Source of the DNA: Chaetoderma sp. LZ-2023a | Taxonomy: Eukaryota > Mollusca > Caudofoveata > Chaetodermatida > Chaetodermatidae | DNA length: 64,000 nt | Direction of reading: 5' to 3' | Assembly (NCBI GenBank): GCA_034401795.1 | Contig: CM067373.1 | Coordinates: forward strand, 87,009,448-87,073,447 | In this document: one piece after another, positions 11,304-25,736 of the stretch | Position numbering within the stretch: the stretch's first letter is position 1 | How the letters are laid out: each line of letters starts with the position of its first letter | Notes under the pieces: generated by a model | The model's input: the letters and a program-made list of their open reading frames with translations, nothing else | The model's database searches: none | What the model was told of the DNA's origin: nothing | Translations under genes and position numbers: made by a program

Positions 11304-14300
11304 GTATGCAATTGTTGTATTTTAAATGTATTTTATTGGTTAAATTACACACAACAATTTCGCCAAATTTGAAATCAACACCATTGCACAGGTGGTCGGG
11401 TACAAAATGTCAATGGTGGCAGTTGTTAAAGGTACCGTGTCACACCAAGTAGTCTTAAATGAAAAGTAATAGCAAACTTACAATCCTCCAGCCGTATTTA
11501 GCGTATTTTCATGCAATCTAATGGAAGATGAAATGATTTTCCATGTTTAGCGCCCTATCATTGAAATAGAATTGTACATAAAAACTATGCAACGTGGATG
11601 AGTTTTATTTAAGATGTATAGGTTGTGCCTCGTGAAGTGGTGGGGCAGCCATTCAATAAAAAGAAGGGTTTCCCCAGTCGCAAAGTATGTCGCAATGCGT
11701 AAACAAATCTCTCGTGACAGCGACGAGTTTGTGAATATATTTGCTACATGTTTTTCTTCTACTCGCGTGTTTTAGCTTGTTCTTCTTCTTCTTTTCGTTC
11801 GCTGATCATACCGCCAGTCCTGTAAGTGACTATCGACATGATCATAAGCGTTAAGTGCGTGGATCCATGGTTTATTAGAGTTCGCCGTGCGGCCTGGAAC
11901 CTCTGTCTTCAGCACTCGAGGTTTCTGTCAGGGTTACCTCACCCTTACCTCCTTTAGTCGCCTCTTACGACACGCAGAGGATACGGAAGGTGTATTCTAA
12001 GCCCCACCTACAGGGCAAGCGTGTTCTCATGTATCAATTTCTTGGTGACAGCTTGATATTGAATCATATGAAGATATTTGTGCGATAGAGTAAGAAAATT
12101 CAACAATATTTACGCGATTGGAAACGGAAAACAATCCCGTCAAGGGGCGTTCGCACCTGCGCCAATTCGAGATTCAGATTCAATGTTATTTATTTCATTA
12201 ATTTTTGTACATATTTAACGCCACCTTATTTTAAAGTCCATGTGCTTTCAGCAATTTTACGTGATATTGTACACACATACGCCAGTTCCATAGCCCTATT
12301 CTATGCATTGGGCATACTAAAATGTAGGATATAGGTCGTCTATTCACGTTTGCGTGTGTGATACGCATACACGAGTCTAATTATTTATAGCTTCATTCGT
12401 CGCTAAGTCAGTCATCCACGCAGTCAGTTGGTCAGCCAGTCAGCGGGTTGGTCGATCGATGGGTGGATGGTTTGGTCTGTCAGTCTGTCTGTTCGACCGT
12501 CACTCATGCAGTCACCTGCCCTGTCACTCATGCAGTCACCCGATCTTTCACCCATGCAGTTTACACTGCTAGTCTCTATTCCTCATGCAGCCATCCGATC
12601 TGTCACTCATGCAGTCATCCAATCTGCCCCTCATGCAGTCATCAGATCTGTCACTCATGCAGTCATCCAATCTGCCCCTCATGCAGTCATCCGATCTGTC
12701 ACTCATGCAGTCGGTCGGTTTGTCACTCGGTCGGTCAGTCAGTGAGTTGGTCAGTCAGTGGGTGGGTGGTTTGTAGTCAGCCGATATGTTACTCATGCAG
12801 TCCATCAGTCTGTCACTCATGCAGTCATCCTATCTGGCAGTCATCCGATCTGTTACTCATGTAGTCATCTGATCTGTCACTCATGCAGTCATCCAATCTG
12901 TCACTCATGCGGTTGGACAGTCGGCCATTCAGGCAGTCATCCGATCTGTCCCTCATGCAGTCATCCGATCTGTCACTCATTCAGTCGGTCGGTGGGTCAC
13001 TCAGTCGGTCAGTCAGTAAGTTGGTCAGTCAGTGGGTGGGTGGTTTGTAGTCATCCGATATGTTGTGCATGCAGTCCATCAGTCTGTCACGCACGCAGTC
13101 ATCCTATCTGGCAGTCCTCCGATCTGTTACTCATGTAGTCATCTGATCTGTCACTCATGCGGTTGGACAGTCGGCCATTCAGGCAGTCATCCGATCTGTC
13201 ACTCATGTAGTCATTCCATCTGTCACGCATGCAGTCATCCGATCTGTCACCAATGCAGTCATGCGATCTGTCACTCATACAGTCCATCAGTCTATGACTT
13301 ATGCAGTCATCCTATCTGTCACTCATGTAGTCATCTGATCTGTCACTAATACAGTCATCCGATCTGTCATTCATGCAGTCATCCGATCTGTCACTCATTC
13401 AGTCATCCAATCTGTCACTCATGCGGTTGGCCGGAGGGTCGCTCATGCAGTCATCCGATTTGTCACTCATGTGGTCAGTCGTTCCACCGGTCTGTCACTC
13501 ATGCAGTCACCCGATCTGTCACTAATACAGTCATCCGATCTGTCACTCATGCAATCCATCAGTCTATCACTCATCCTATCTGTCACTCATGCAGTCATCC
13601 GAAAGGTCACTCAGGTAGTTATCTGATCTGTCACTCACGCAGTCATCCAATCTGTCACTCATGCGGTTGGACGGTGGGTCGCTCATGCAATCATCCAATC
13701 TGTCACTCATGTGGTCAGTCGTTCCACGGGTCTGTCACTCATGCAGTCACCCGATCTGTCACTAATACAGTCATCCGATCTGTCACTCATGCAGTCCATC
13801 AGTCTATCACTCATCCTATCTGTCACTCATGCAGTCATCCGAAAGGTCACTCAGGTAGTTATCTGATCTGTCACTCACGCAGTCATCCAATCTGTCACTC
13901 ATGCGGTTGGACGGTGGGTCGCTCATGCAATCATCCAATCTGTCACTCATGAAGTCATCCCTTCTGTCACTCATGCAATTTTCCGATCTGTCGCTCATGC
14001 AGTCTGTCATTCATGCAATTATCCGATCTGTCACGCATGCAGTCATCTGATCTGTCACACACGCAGTCATCCAATCTGTCACTCATCTAGTTATCCAACC
14101 TGTCACTCATGCAGTCAACCGATCTGTCACTCATGCAGTTATCCGATATGTCACTCAGGCAGTCCGTCAGTCTATCCTACATGCAGCCATCCTATCTGTC
14201 ACTCATGCAGTTATCCGATATGTTACTCACACAGTCCGTCAGTCTGTCACTCACGCACTCATCCGATCTGTCACTCATGCAGTCATCCAATCTGTCACTC

Positions 14301-17247
14301 ATGCAGTGGGTCTGGCGGTCGGTAGGTCAGTTGGCCACTTGGTTGGTCAGTGGGTTGGTCAGTCGGTAGGTGGTAGTTGGCTTGGTCTGTCAGTTTGTCT
14401 GTCAGTCCATCACTCATACAGTCCTCCGATTTTTCACATATTCCGTCCGTTAGTTCTGTCAATCATGCAGTCCACCATTCTATCACTTATGCAGTCATCA
14501 GATCTGTCACTCATTCAGTCCGTCAGTCTGCCACTCATACATTCATCTGATCCTTCAGTTATGCATTCATCTGATCTGCTACTCATGCAGTCCGTTAGAC
14601 TATGACCTATGCAGTCATCCTATCTGTCTCTCATGCAGTCATTCTATATGTCACCCATGCAGTCATCCGATCTGCCACTCATGCAGTCGGTCACTCATGC
14701 AGTTGGTCTGGCGGCCAGTCGGTAGTTTGGCCTCTCAGTGGGTTGTTAGTCGGTGGGTGGCTGGTTTGGTCTATCAGCCTGTCTGTCAGTCTGTCACTCA
14801 TGCAGTCCTCCGATCTGTCATTCATGCAGTCCGCCACTCATGCAGTCATCCAATTTTCAGTCACATAGTTGGTCACTCATATAGTCGGTAGGTCGGTCGC
14901 TCATGTGGCCAGTCAGTCCGTCAGCTGATCTGTCACTCATGCATTCGGTCGCTCGGCTCGATCTGTCACTCACGCAGTCGGTCAATTAGCCTATCCGTAA
15001 GTCTGTCACTTATGCAGTCATCCTATCTGTCACTCATGCAGTCTGTCAGTCCATCACTCATGCAGTTGGCCATCTGATCTGTCACTCATGCAGTCAGTCG
15101 GCCATCCGATCTGCCACTCATGCAGTCGTTTGGCCGTCAGTTGGTTGGCCTATCGGTCAGTCCGTCACTCATACAGCTATCCGAGCTGTCACTCATGCAG
15201 TCTGTCAGTCCGTCACTCATACAGTTGGACATCCGATCTTTCACTCATGCAGTCAGTAGTTTTGTCTGTCGGCCTATCTGTCAGTCCGTCACTCATGCAG
15301 TCATTCGATCTGTCACTCATGCATCCCTTTAGTCCATCACTTATGCAGTAGTACATCTGATATATCACTCATGCAGTCTGTCAGTAATCCGATCCGTCAC
15401 TCATGCGGTCGGTCGAAAATTAAAGTCACCCCTCTCTTTCCCATCCCATATCCATACCGCATCTATTTGTAATTGCAAGGTAGTCTGAGATGAGTCCACG
15501 AAAATCAGGATATAATTTCTTTTTCATAATGAAAGTCCCATGAAGAAAATACCACAATACTGGTAAGACACACCTATCAATGTACGTTGGTTGAGCTGCC
15601 CGCTTTCGTAATAACGACAATAGTTCGTAAACTATTGTGAACGCATTATGAAAACTGATAACGCAAGCCACGTTCACTTATACGCGGTGCGCGTTACCGG
15701 TATTGTTGGCGAGTTTACAGCTAATTCTCCTATTCTAGTCTAGCCTATCATTTAATTTAGTCGTCAATAGTATTTACTGATGATGCATCCATCTAATAAC
15801 AATAGCTACTTGACACCAGTTGAAAGCGAAAGCGAAAAAAAAGATATGTCACGTGATAAGAGTGATTTCCATGCATGAATATTTATGAGATGCCCACTGA
15901 ATACAATATACACTAGATGGATAAGATCGGTAATGGCTGTAAAAATGCGCTATTTGACGATCGCGGTAACGGTGGACTTACATAGTTTTATTGGCGGCAT
16001 TGTGTAAATATGAATTTCTCCTGACACAATGAGATGATGTATATAGCCTAGAGACTGATTTGCAATAATTAAATACTGTGACATAGCAGGTTTAAGGTAC
16101 TGGCGTATGGACGTGGTGCAATTATTTTTAGAGAACCGTTACCGCGGTAAGCATCAGAATTACCACAAATAACAATGTTCTAGCTTATATATTTTCTTAT
16201 TATAGAAGCTAGATACACAATTCTGGTGTTGAAATAAATATCTCAATGTTCGTGGTATAAGGTCTGGGACATATTGATTAAGCCTTAGAGTCTACAGCGA
16301 CATTGATAGCGATAACAATACAAAAAACAAGCACCTTTGACTGTTCGAACAATTTGATTTTGAATATCTTATGCACACAATGCATGCATTGAATACGCAC
16401 TTTTAGATTACTACAAACAACTAATATTGCGACTTAGTACTTATTCCGGAAAATCTGCATAATTTGAAATCCAATTAAATATGCTACTTTTCCCGATCCA
16501 TCTAGGTTGAACGGAGCGGGCGGAACCGGTACTGATTCATACTGTAGCAATTCTTTGGTGATCACACAGTGAGACTGTCCAATGTGTGACAGTTCGTTGA
16601 ATATTTGGCAATCAATGTTCAATGTCGGTGTAACCTGTTTCCTATTAGTAACAACCCCATTGTTGAAAGTAACAAACGTGGAAAGACCCTTAGAGCCGTC
16701 TTGTTTGGGTGCAAATTCAATTCGGCCGTTACACTATGCCATTTTGACGTGGGCCTACATTGCAAATGTTTCTGGTGAACATACCCATGGTGTCGACTGT
16801 GAAGATATGTACAAGAGGCTGCCTATTATCTTGATATGCACGGGGCTAACGCCAACCTCAATCACGAAAGAGTTGCCGATCCATTTGTTAACTACATTGC
16901 TGGTTTTCGGCTGGACTGCGCCATCATCAGCTGCAATGCGGCTCCTGCTTGCCTCATTGTGGCGGTCACCACTATTAGTCCAATGCAGCCCACCCAGTTG
17001 TTTGGTCGTAGTGGCTACAACCGCTTTTGTATGTGTGTTCAAATAGTAACTTACACATGCCCTATCTTAGCACAAAACTATGTGTTTGTCACAGTCTTGG
17101 CTGGCGGTTGTTTAATGACCATGTCATGCCAATTTCAAGTGAATGGTTGCGCAGTCCGGTAAGCTGAACCATGACCTTCAGTTAGAGCATTGTGCACGTT
17201 TGACTTCTCTCTTGGAAGTGTGCAACGCCAATGCAACCCCGGTTTGC

Positions 17248-17278
<31 letters not shown>

Positions 17279-17279
17279 T

Positions 17280-17344
<65 letters not shown>

Positions 17345-20300
17345 GCAGGACATGGTACATATATTTCCCCGTCGCAGCATCAACAGCAGCAGTAGCAGCA
17401 GCCACTACAACAACGACAGCAGCAGTAGCAACAACTGCAGCACCGGTGTTGTTTTGAGAGGTACGTTGAATCAAGTATTAAATGCACGTGGGTGGGAATG
17501 CGAGTGAAGGCCATGACGCAAAACATGCTCAAATTGTGAAGTAACTTTCTCTGAGGGATACATGCATCAAAGGAAAACCACTATCACAACTTAAACTCTG
17601 CCATTCATAGTTCACGGATACTGGCACAACATCTCTTAGGACGACGGAACAAGACAGCCGGGGGCTTTTGTCAGGCGATGCTTTGTTGTTCATGATACAA
17701 TTCCAGTTCTATCGCGCCTCAGCTGAGTCGATTCACTTTAAATAATAGCAACGATCCACAATCGACGTCAATAGCCAGCTAGATACAGATTCCCGATGTT
17801 TCACAGTACAGCTCAGAAATAACCTAAAATGATTCCAAAGCAACATAGAACATTCTGTTGGATATTTTGACCTTACTTTGATTAAAAGACATAGCTGCCT
17901 AAAACAACAATGGCTTCCAATCAAATTAAGTCCAACATATTCAACAGAACGAATCATACATCGTGTTCGAGATTGTCCTAAATAACATATTTCTGTTTTT
18001 GCTTTGGAAATATTTAAAGCTATTTACGAGCTGTACTGTAGATGCGTATAATGGACATTCCGTCAGAGGTTAGTACATGCCATGCATGTAGACTCAACAG
18101 CTTTACGTGTTAGACAGCTAAGCTTCAATTCCATTGGGCCTCTTTGTGTACTGCTGCCATTCTATTCATACCAGTCTACTCGTATTGCTCCATTTCTAAT
18201 CATGTTACTACCCCTGATAACACAGATGAATGGACCGACACTGAGATAATAATGGGCCGTATTGGCCCCGTCATCACTATCGCGGGCAGATTGCAACTTT
18301 CCGTGCGTAGAACTTAAACGCCAATCTGGGTAAACTCAGCAATGTGGACAAGAACTCAGGACTTAAGGCATGCATAGCGTCGTATGGAGAGGGCACACAC
18401 AACAGCAAGTGTAGATCACATTAGTGGCATTCCTCAGTTCCTCGGTTCCAATGGTCTATTTGCCACACATGCGACTCAGACATCCACACTGTCACCGGAC
18501 AACATGGAAGGATACATTGCTGATGGCAAATACCCAACAGGGCCTAAGGCTACAATAGCAGTCTTCAACCAAATAGCCTTTATACTATGCAAAACAGAAA
18601 CAGAGCCTATTTCGGGATGCTTGTTCTTATGGAGTAGCGGTGCTGTCTTCACTTCTAACCACAAGCCAGTCGTCATATGCCTTCAGATGAACCATCTCTT
18701 GCTAATGTACACACGCCATGGCAGGTAAAAGAGTCGAGTCACATACGACCTACCAAAGCTCAATAGCGACACTGACACTCAAATGTCACAAAAAGGACCT
18801 TGAGGAGGAAATAGCTAACATCAGCGTCAGCTCCGATCCAAACGTATCCCTAGCCAAAATACTCAAATGTATGCGATCATCAGCTACCGGCCCCATAGGA
18901 GTCCTGGAAACAGCAACCGAACTAGGTATACTGTTGACCCTGTAGTAGTAAAACTATCAGCAGAGCAGAAAGCATTAGTGCTGCGCATCTATCAAAGTGA
19001 ATAAAGTGAAGACCACACCAAACTACGCCGGCGAAGCAATAACATTCTGTGCCACACCACCAAACGCGTATAATATCTTGCTATTCAACAAGCAGACTCT
19101 CTAACATGTAAAATTACTGCCACGGATGACTGTCACAAAGTGTTACGGACAACCCGGTCCCTGTGAGTTTATGACTACACACCATCACTGACCGCACACA
19201 ACTCTGAAATATACTTTATCGGGACTGACCATGGAAATGCGGACGTAATTCCAGAATGTTTCAAGAAACAGTTTACTGACTAGGATGATGAGCCCTTATA
19301 TCTGTTTTCAGGTGACACCGGCCAATTACTTACACAAATTAAAACAGCAGAAGCTCTGAAGGCACTTAAAATTGATGACATGAGCAATGAATTATTCAAA
19401 TACGCAAGTGATATTATCTCAAAACCGATCACGCGCCTGATCAATTCAGCCTTTACGCACCATCTTCCCATCGATGATATAGGCCAAGACACCCATATCG
19501 CACTATCCTCGCGACCCCAGACAATCTGCAGCCCATTGTGCTCCTCAACAACATACGGAAAATCCTATGCAACGTTACCATATGCTGCATCTGAGACAAG
19601 ATCAATGAACTCACTGCAGTGACCTTAAACATGATCGCCGCCGCTCAGACAACGTATAGACCCAAATACATGGATTTCCGCAAAATGGATATTGACATTT
19701 CACGAGCCTTCGACACATGCAAACGCTCAAAGATCCTAGATGGACTACCCCCAGCCAGTTACAATGACGCTGCGACTAGTGAGACTACTGCTTGCAGACA
19801 CCACGTTGAGAGTACGACAGTGAAACCAATGAGTCTGCAGAGCTTCAGACATCAACCGGCTCCCAACAGGGAAATGGTCTATCCCCAGTGCTTTTCAGCT
19901 GTTACCTTGTTGTTGCATGGAAATATGTGCAGCAAAGTTCCTCAAGATCAACCACCACTGTCCATAATGGGTAAGACGCGAGAGATGGTATATGCCATCG
20001 ATGGACACTTCATAGACGACGAAAGGAAACCCCTTGACGAACTACTCCCAATCGCTGCAAGCAAACTAAAATGAGAATCTCTTTAAGAATGAATCCAAAA
20101 CAGAGTTCAAGCATGAAACCAAAGAAAATAACGATTCATTTCGTGGCGGCGCATCATGGAGGAAAAGGTAAAATCCAGGGCTGACATACCGTACCTATCA
20201 TTCTGGATGCTGTGGATTCGTAGATCAAAGATGCACTTGACCTTTGTACAACACGACCTTCGTATCCATGATGCTGTATAGCTGTAACAAGTGGGAAGCT

Positions 20301-22081
20301 CTAAAGGCAGCTATAGACAAACACGATGCCTACCACCGCAAACACCTCCGCCCCTTCACTCGACACCGATGGCCGGACAGCATAATCTCCAATGATGTAC
20401 TGTACAAGATGTGCCACTGTTCGTAAAAATGGGCCAGAAAAGATGGTCAATGTTTTGCCATGTACCAAAGATATTAGAAGACACACCAGCCCAGAGAGGC
20501 TTGAAATTCCCCATAGTGAGGGCGAGTAAATATAAAACGAGCAGAGCGTGTCATTGCACAATAATGTTAAGCGTGCTGCTAGGTGGTCTCAAGAAACGAG
20601 GACTCGGTAAACTCAGATCAAGAATGGACTTGAACAAACTAAAGATTTCGGCTGAGGACAAGACACATTGGTCAAAACCGAGGAAGGATTGATGGCAGCT
20701 GTATAATGTTTCGACTACTACAGCCGCAGAATAGAATAATCATACGAATCATACGTTTGCTCTGTATTGACCCAGTATCGGCCCAATAGCCTGTGTTACC
20801 AGGACGATTCTAATAATGCTATTAGTATTTTATTCACCTTACTGTCAGACTATCAGTCTACTCATGTTGCTGTCACTATGTTCATGCTACAACCATTATA
20901 ACCGTTGGTACCTGTGTTTTTTATTCAGTATGGATCAGGTGAATAATCTAAGGGAGGTGCAAGCATTGCGGAGGTTGAGTCCACACGCGAACATACTGGA
21001 ACTACACGAGGTGCTATTGTAAGTAAATAAAACAGGTCTGGAAATCATTCTCACCGCACTGGGTGCTGTTGTACAATTGTCACGATTCCTAATTACTCAC
21101 GCCACCTGTTTGTTTGTTTGTTTGTTTGTTTGTTTGTTTGTCTGATTATCCAAGCGATATCTCTGGGGTCCATGAAGTTAGAATCCACAAATTTGGCATA
21201 TTGATTCATGTTGTAGAAGGAGAGAATCACCAAATTGGGCACACCCATTCAGATGATATGTGTCTGGAAGTTCAATGAGATTCAGGTCAATGCACCAGAT
21301 ATCTAGGTCACATGGTCAAGAAGTGCATACCGGAATACAATCATTGCCCTTAACTCTGTTATGCAAGAAGATATTATCACTAGATTTAGCCCACGCCTTC
21401 ATATTATGACAATTTAGGATTGCTTTGTGTTTGAGGTCAATGGGTCAACTATCTGGGTCACGGGGCTCACTACGTACATTGTTAAGCCAGACGGCATATG
21501 TATATGTCAGCATCTCGCTTTCTAGTTTCTAACGCATGATATGCATGCCAAAATAAAAGAATTCCGACACGGATTATTAAAGTAAAACTATATTATTTAT
21601 CAGTTTCAGTTTCATGTTTATTATACTCAGGCTATACTGAGCTCTCATCTCCGGTTGATTTCAAATTAGTTTCATAAATTTTTATTTAAATAATCTATTC
21701 TCTAGTATTGAAATGGATGGATAAAGCCCTAATTGAAAACGTTCTTCTTTTCATTTCAGTGACAAAAAGTTTGGAACATTAGTCCTAGTTTGCGAACTCA
21801 TGGATATGAACATTTATGAACTAATTAAAGGTAGGCGAATTAATAAAGCCGTTTAACACAACACTCTACGGTAAGATATTAACGCGTTCTGGCCAAATCT
21901 ATTCAAACATATTTCACACTTTGTTACCTATATATGAGTGGCTTGAGTTTGAGACACTGTGACACATTTTCGGGTTGATATGGTGACTAATTCTAATCGT
22001 TGGTAATTTACCTGTACAGTAATATATGCACAAAGACTACCTGTATTTTAGACCACCTGAAGCTGGTTATCTAAAAAGGTG

Positions 22082-22169
<88 letters not shown>

Positions 22170-25100
22170 TGTGGGTGTGTGTGTGTGTGTGTGTGTGGGG
22201 TGGGTGTTAGGAGAAGGGTATCGGCGGGGGTGGGGTGGGGGTGGCGGGTGGGGGTGGTGGGTGGGCATGGTGGTGGGGGGGGGGAATTAGTCGATATTAA
22301 CCATTTGAACCAGAGCAAATAAAATACGAAAAATCATGCATATGATAGCAACAATTTCCTTTTCAAATTAGTTTGGAAATATTCAGCAGTTTGATTTTAT
22401 AGACTGTTTCTCATAATATGTTCATTTTAAGTCCACTATCACCTATATTATGTATGCACCATAATAAACAATAATATAATTTGAACACCCTCTTGATAAA
22501 GATGGTCGGGATGCTGGTGGGCGGATTTTTCGCTGAAAGTAATCCTATAATCGCCACTGACTACATATATTCTGATGTTGTCTCGCATTTATTGCAGATA
22601 TGCGTCATTACTTACCCGAACAGCGTGTGAAGAAGTATATGTATCAGCTATGTAGATCAGTGGAACATATGCACAAGTAAGCTCAAAAGATCTAAGTGTA
22701 TTTAAAGGAAAACTCACCCCATTTGCTAATACATATACACGTGGTACAATATTACACACGTAGACTACGCCGTCAAATAAAGCTATTGAGGCGGTAACCC
22801 TTTTACCAATGAATTCATTTTCAAGGCAACCTTGTAAAAAACCTGTTGAAGATTTCGAAATTAATTTGTCTGGAAGCCATTTCTGCCTGAGTTCATCCAG
22901 TCCCTAAAAGTTGACATGATTTACCTTTCTACCAATCAGAAAATGACATAGACTGTCGCCTCGGTATATGGGCAGCATCATACTTAAAGGAACGGAAAAG
23001 GGAAATAACAAATGATGTTTATTGATAATCTCATACAATATTAAATAAACTACCTTCGGTAAAAATTGAAATGAATCTGGATTATTTGCGAAAAAGCATT
23101 TACTAAATCTAGGAGCGCTTAATTTGGAGCCAATTAGTGACCAAGCTGGTGGTTCTCACTCAGCGGTGTGTCAACTGTGTGTGCAGGTATACCGCATAGG
23201 CTTACCTGAACATAACGAAAGCACACCTGAATATAGCTTTGTAAGTGGTATGAATAGTTTTCTCTATAGGCGCCGATGTAGAGCGATTAACTCGCTACTG
23301 CTAATTCACTATTGATCCTTTTGAAAACGTTATATTTGAAAGTCACCTTTTGCTGGTGGCAGCAACAAGTTTCGGTCAAAATGATTTCAAAATGCACTGA
23401 TGGTCCCCAAGATAGCAATATGATGCCTACTGAATATTTTTGACATTCGTGTGGACTGAATGTATACCGTGACTTTGGAAACAACGGCTTTCAGTCAAAT
23501 TGTTTTTAAACTCGACAGTATTTTACCTGTACGACGCAGTGGCTAATCAGCTTAGTGCGAATATAACTGAGCTTATATGACTGGCTATAGAGGGTATTAT
23601 GCATGTTATTTATTCGCTCAGCATACACCAGAGCGCATTGGTCTAACTTAGTCACTAATTGGTTCCCTCCAGAATGCCATAAATGGTATTTAGCTGCTTT
23701 TTCTAATTCTTCTGATTTATTTCTGTTTTTCACTGGTGGGTATAGGTAGATTATTCTAAACGCTGTCATTCTGAAGCATATGTTAGTTCCCTGTTCCTTT
23801 CCTTTAAGCGCAATATATAGCTTGGCAATGAAGTGTAAAAGCAATCATACAGGTAAGCCGTTGGATATTTTGGATACATATTCAACAAAATAAATGTGTT
23901 GTATCTGCGTTCTGCACCTACATAACACCACGCACTATCGCTCGAGGAGACAAAATGGCGGCAAACACACGTCAACATTTACGATGTTAACACGTGAATG
24001 ATATGAAATCTGTATACCACAATCTATTAACAGAAGTTTATCATTATACCTACACAGTTTTCTGCACATTTGGTGCAAAGATAGGGATCCAGTTCTAGCT
24101 ATGTCCCGCCATTTTCTAGCTAAACCCCGCTTACTTTGTACGTGCGTTCATAGAATCTCAATTCCAACGTAGCAATAGCGTGCACGTGAGCTGTTGACTA
24201 TTTTGGAACTACTTTGACTGACAACAGCTTCCAGTCAAATTAGTTTCAAAATAATCAATAGAATGTTTGCTAGATTATAAATTCACCATAGCCTAGTAAT
24301 TCAGACGCAGACGCTTATTGTCGGGCCCTTTCCAAGTTCATGACGGACTACTCGAATCATGAATTTACTGAAGAGCAATTTCAAGGCAACTATACAGACA
24401 GGCTGTTGTCTATTTTGAAACTATTTTGACTGGGAGCTGTTGCTACCTAAACCAGCAACAGCTCCCAGTCAGAGTAGTTTCCTGCCGGGTATTTGCCCCT
24501 TTCGTGATAGGCCTACATCATTTGATTGTGATGTCACATAACACATTGCGTATTTTGACTATGACGTCATATACTTGAGTGACAAATCAGATCCCTCGAT
24601 TACACGCGTTATATATAGGTCATGCATTGAGAGAAATTGAGATTTCTCACGTTACATAGCCTATTACTTTACACGTGTATCCTTACTGAAATTAAGAACT
24701 GATATTTAAGTTCACATTCAATTCACTTAAAATTTTTACTTCAGTAGAAATATTACCACTCGAGTAGAAGTTTTTAACTCGAGTAGAAATATTTAAACTT
24801 AAGTAGAAATATTTAAACTCGAGTTAGTGGTCGAGTAGGATTCTTTAAACTCGAGTAGGTATATTTCAATTAGAGTAGAAATATTTCAATTCGAGTAAAA
24901 ATATTTAGAGTATGTAAAACGTGACAGCGACAAAACTGGGGCGGGTGAGTGAGGACGGGGTGTACTCTCTGATTGTTCTTGTAATATATATCTGTATAAA
25001 ACGACTATTTGCTACAGATACACTGATACCAGCCGCGGATCTAAGGGGAGGGGACACTCAGGGGCACGTGTCCCCGACCCCCTTCCCCGCGAGGGCTGCC

Positions 25101-25686
25101 AATTTACTTACCTGCTGGTGGCCGAGTGAGTCCATGGCATAGTTAACTCCCTTGAAAATTTTGGTGCCCGCCCCCTCCACCCCACCACCCACCACCCTGG
25201 CAAATGAACCCCTGGATAAAAATACACGCAGCTAAGAGCAAATGTCATGTTGCCGACATCACTAACTGATTCCAATTCAGTCAAAATGGCTGTGTTCTTT
25301 ATAGACGCGTTATCACATAAGGGATATCGGGAGTACGTTGCTTAAAATCAGGATTTAAAAAAATAATACACAGCGTGGTCGCCCTGATTCCACCTCCCTA
25401 ATCTCTCTAAGAGACGGATTTTATTTAATCTAACAAGATCTTGCATTCTTTCGTCAGAAATGGCATTTTCCACCGGGACGTTAAACCAGAGAATATACTG
25501 ATTAAAGACGAATTATTGAAATTGGCAGATTTCGGTTCATGTCGGTCCGTGTACTCAGAACAGCCCTATACAGAATATATCTCAACGCGATGGTATGTAT
25601 GCTAAGCTGGTGGTGATAGTAAGATATTTATTAACCTAGTTAATGGAGAATTTAGCAGCAAGCAGTAAACAACAACAAGAACATCA

Positions 25687-25736
<50 letters not shown>

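Larger units (their letters stand above)
11304..20928 (+). other. MOK: MOK intron, 9.6 kb, repeat-filled
   Basis: The intron has the donor GTATGC and the acceptor TTTTTTATTCAG. It contains a SINE-like fragment (11820-12022), a 3-kb minisatellite (12395-15415), AAC/AGC triplet repeats (17245-17445), a palindrome (17860-17947) and a dead LINE (18740-20690). No second gene inside it can be supported. Confidence 0.8.

Noticed and set aside
12428-15351. Overlapping Ser/His/Cys-rich ORFs and a CRISPR-like look
   Set aside because: The units are degenerate, have no unique spacers of constant length, and are open in multiple frames and strands. It is a eukaryotic minisatellite inside an intron.
17178-17507. 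Poly-Gln / poly-Leu / poly-Ser ORFs
   Set aside because: Triplet microsatellite translated in different frames, in the middle of the MOK intron.
22026-22322. 98-codon ORF near a MOK exon
   Set aside because: It consists of the GTGC/GT microsatellite and the G-rich tail. The true exons lie at 21760-21830 and 22598-22676.
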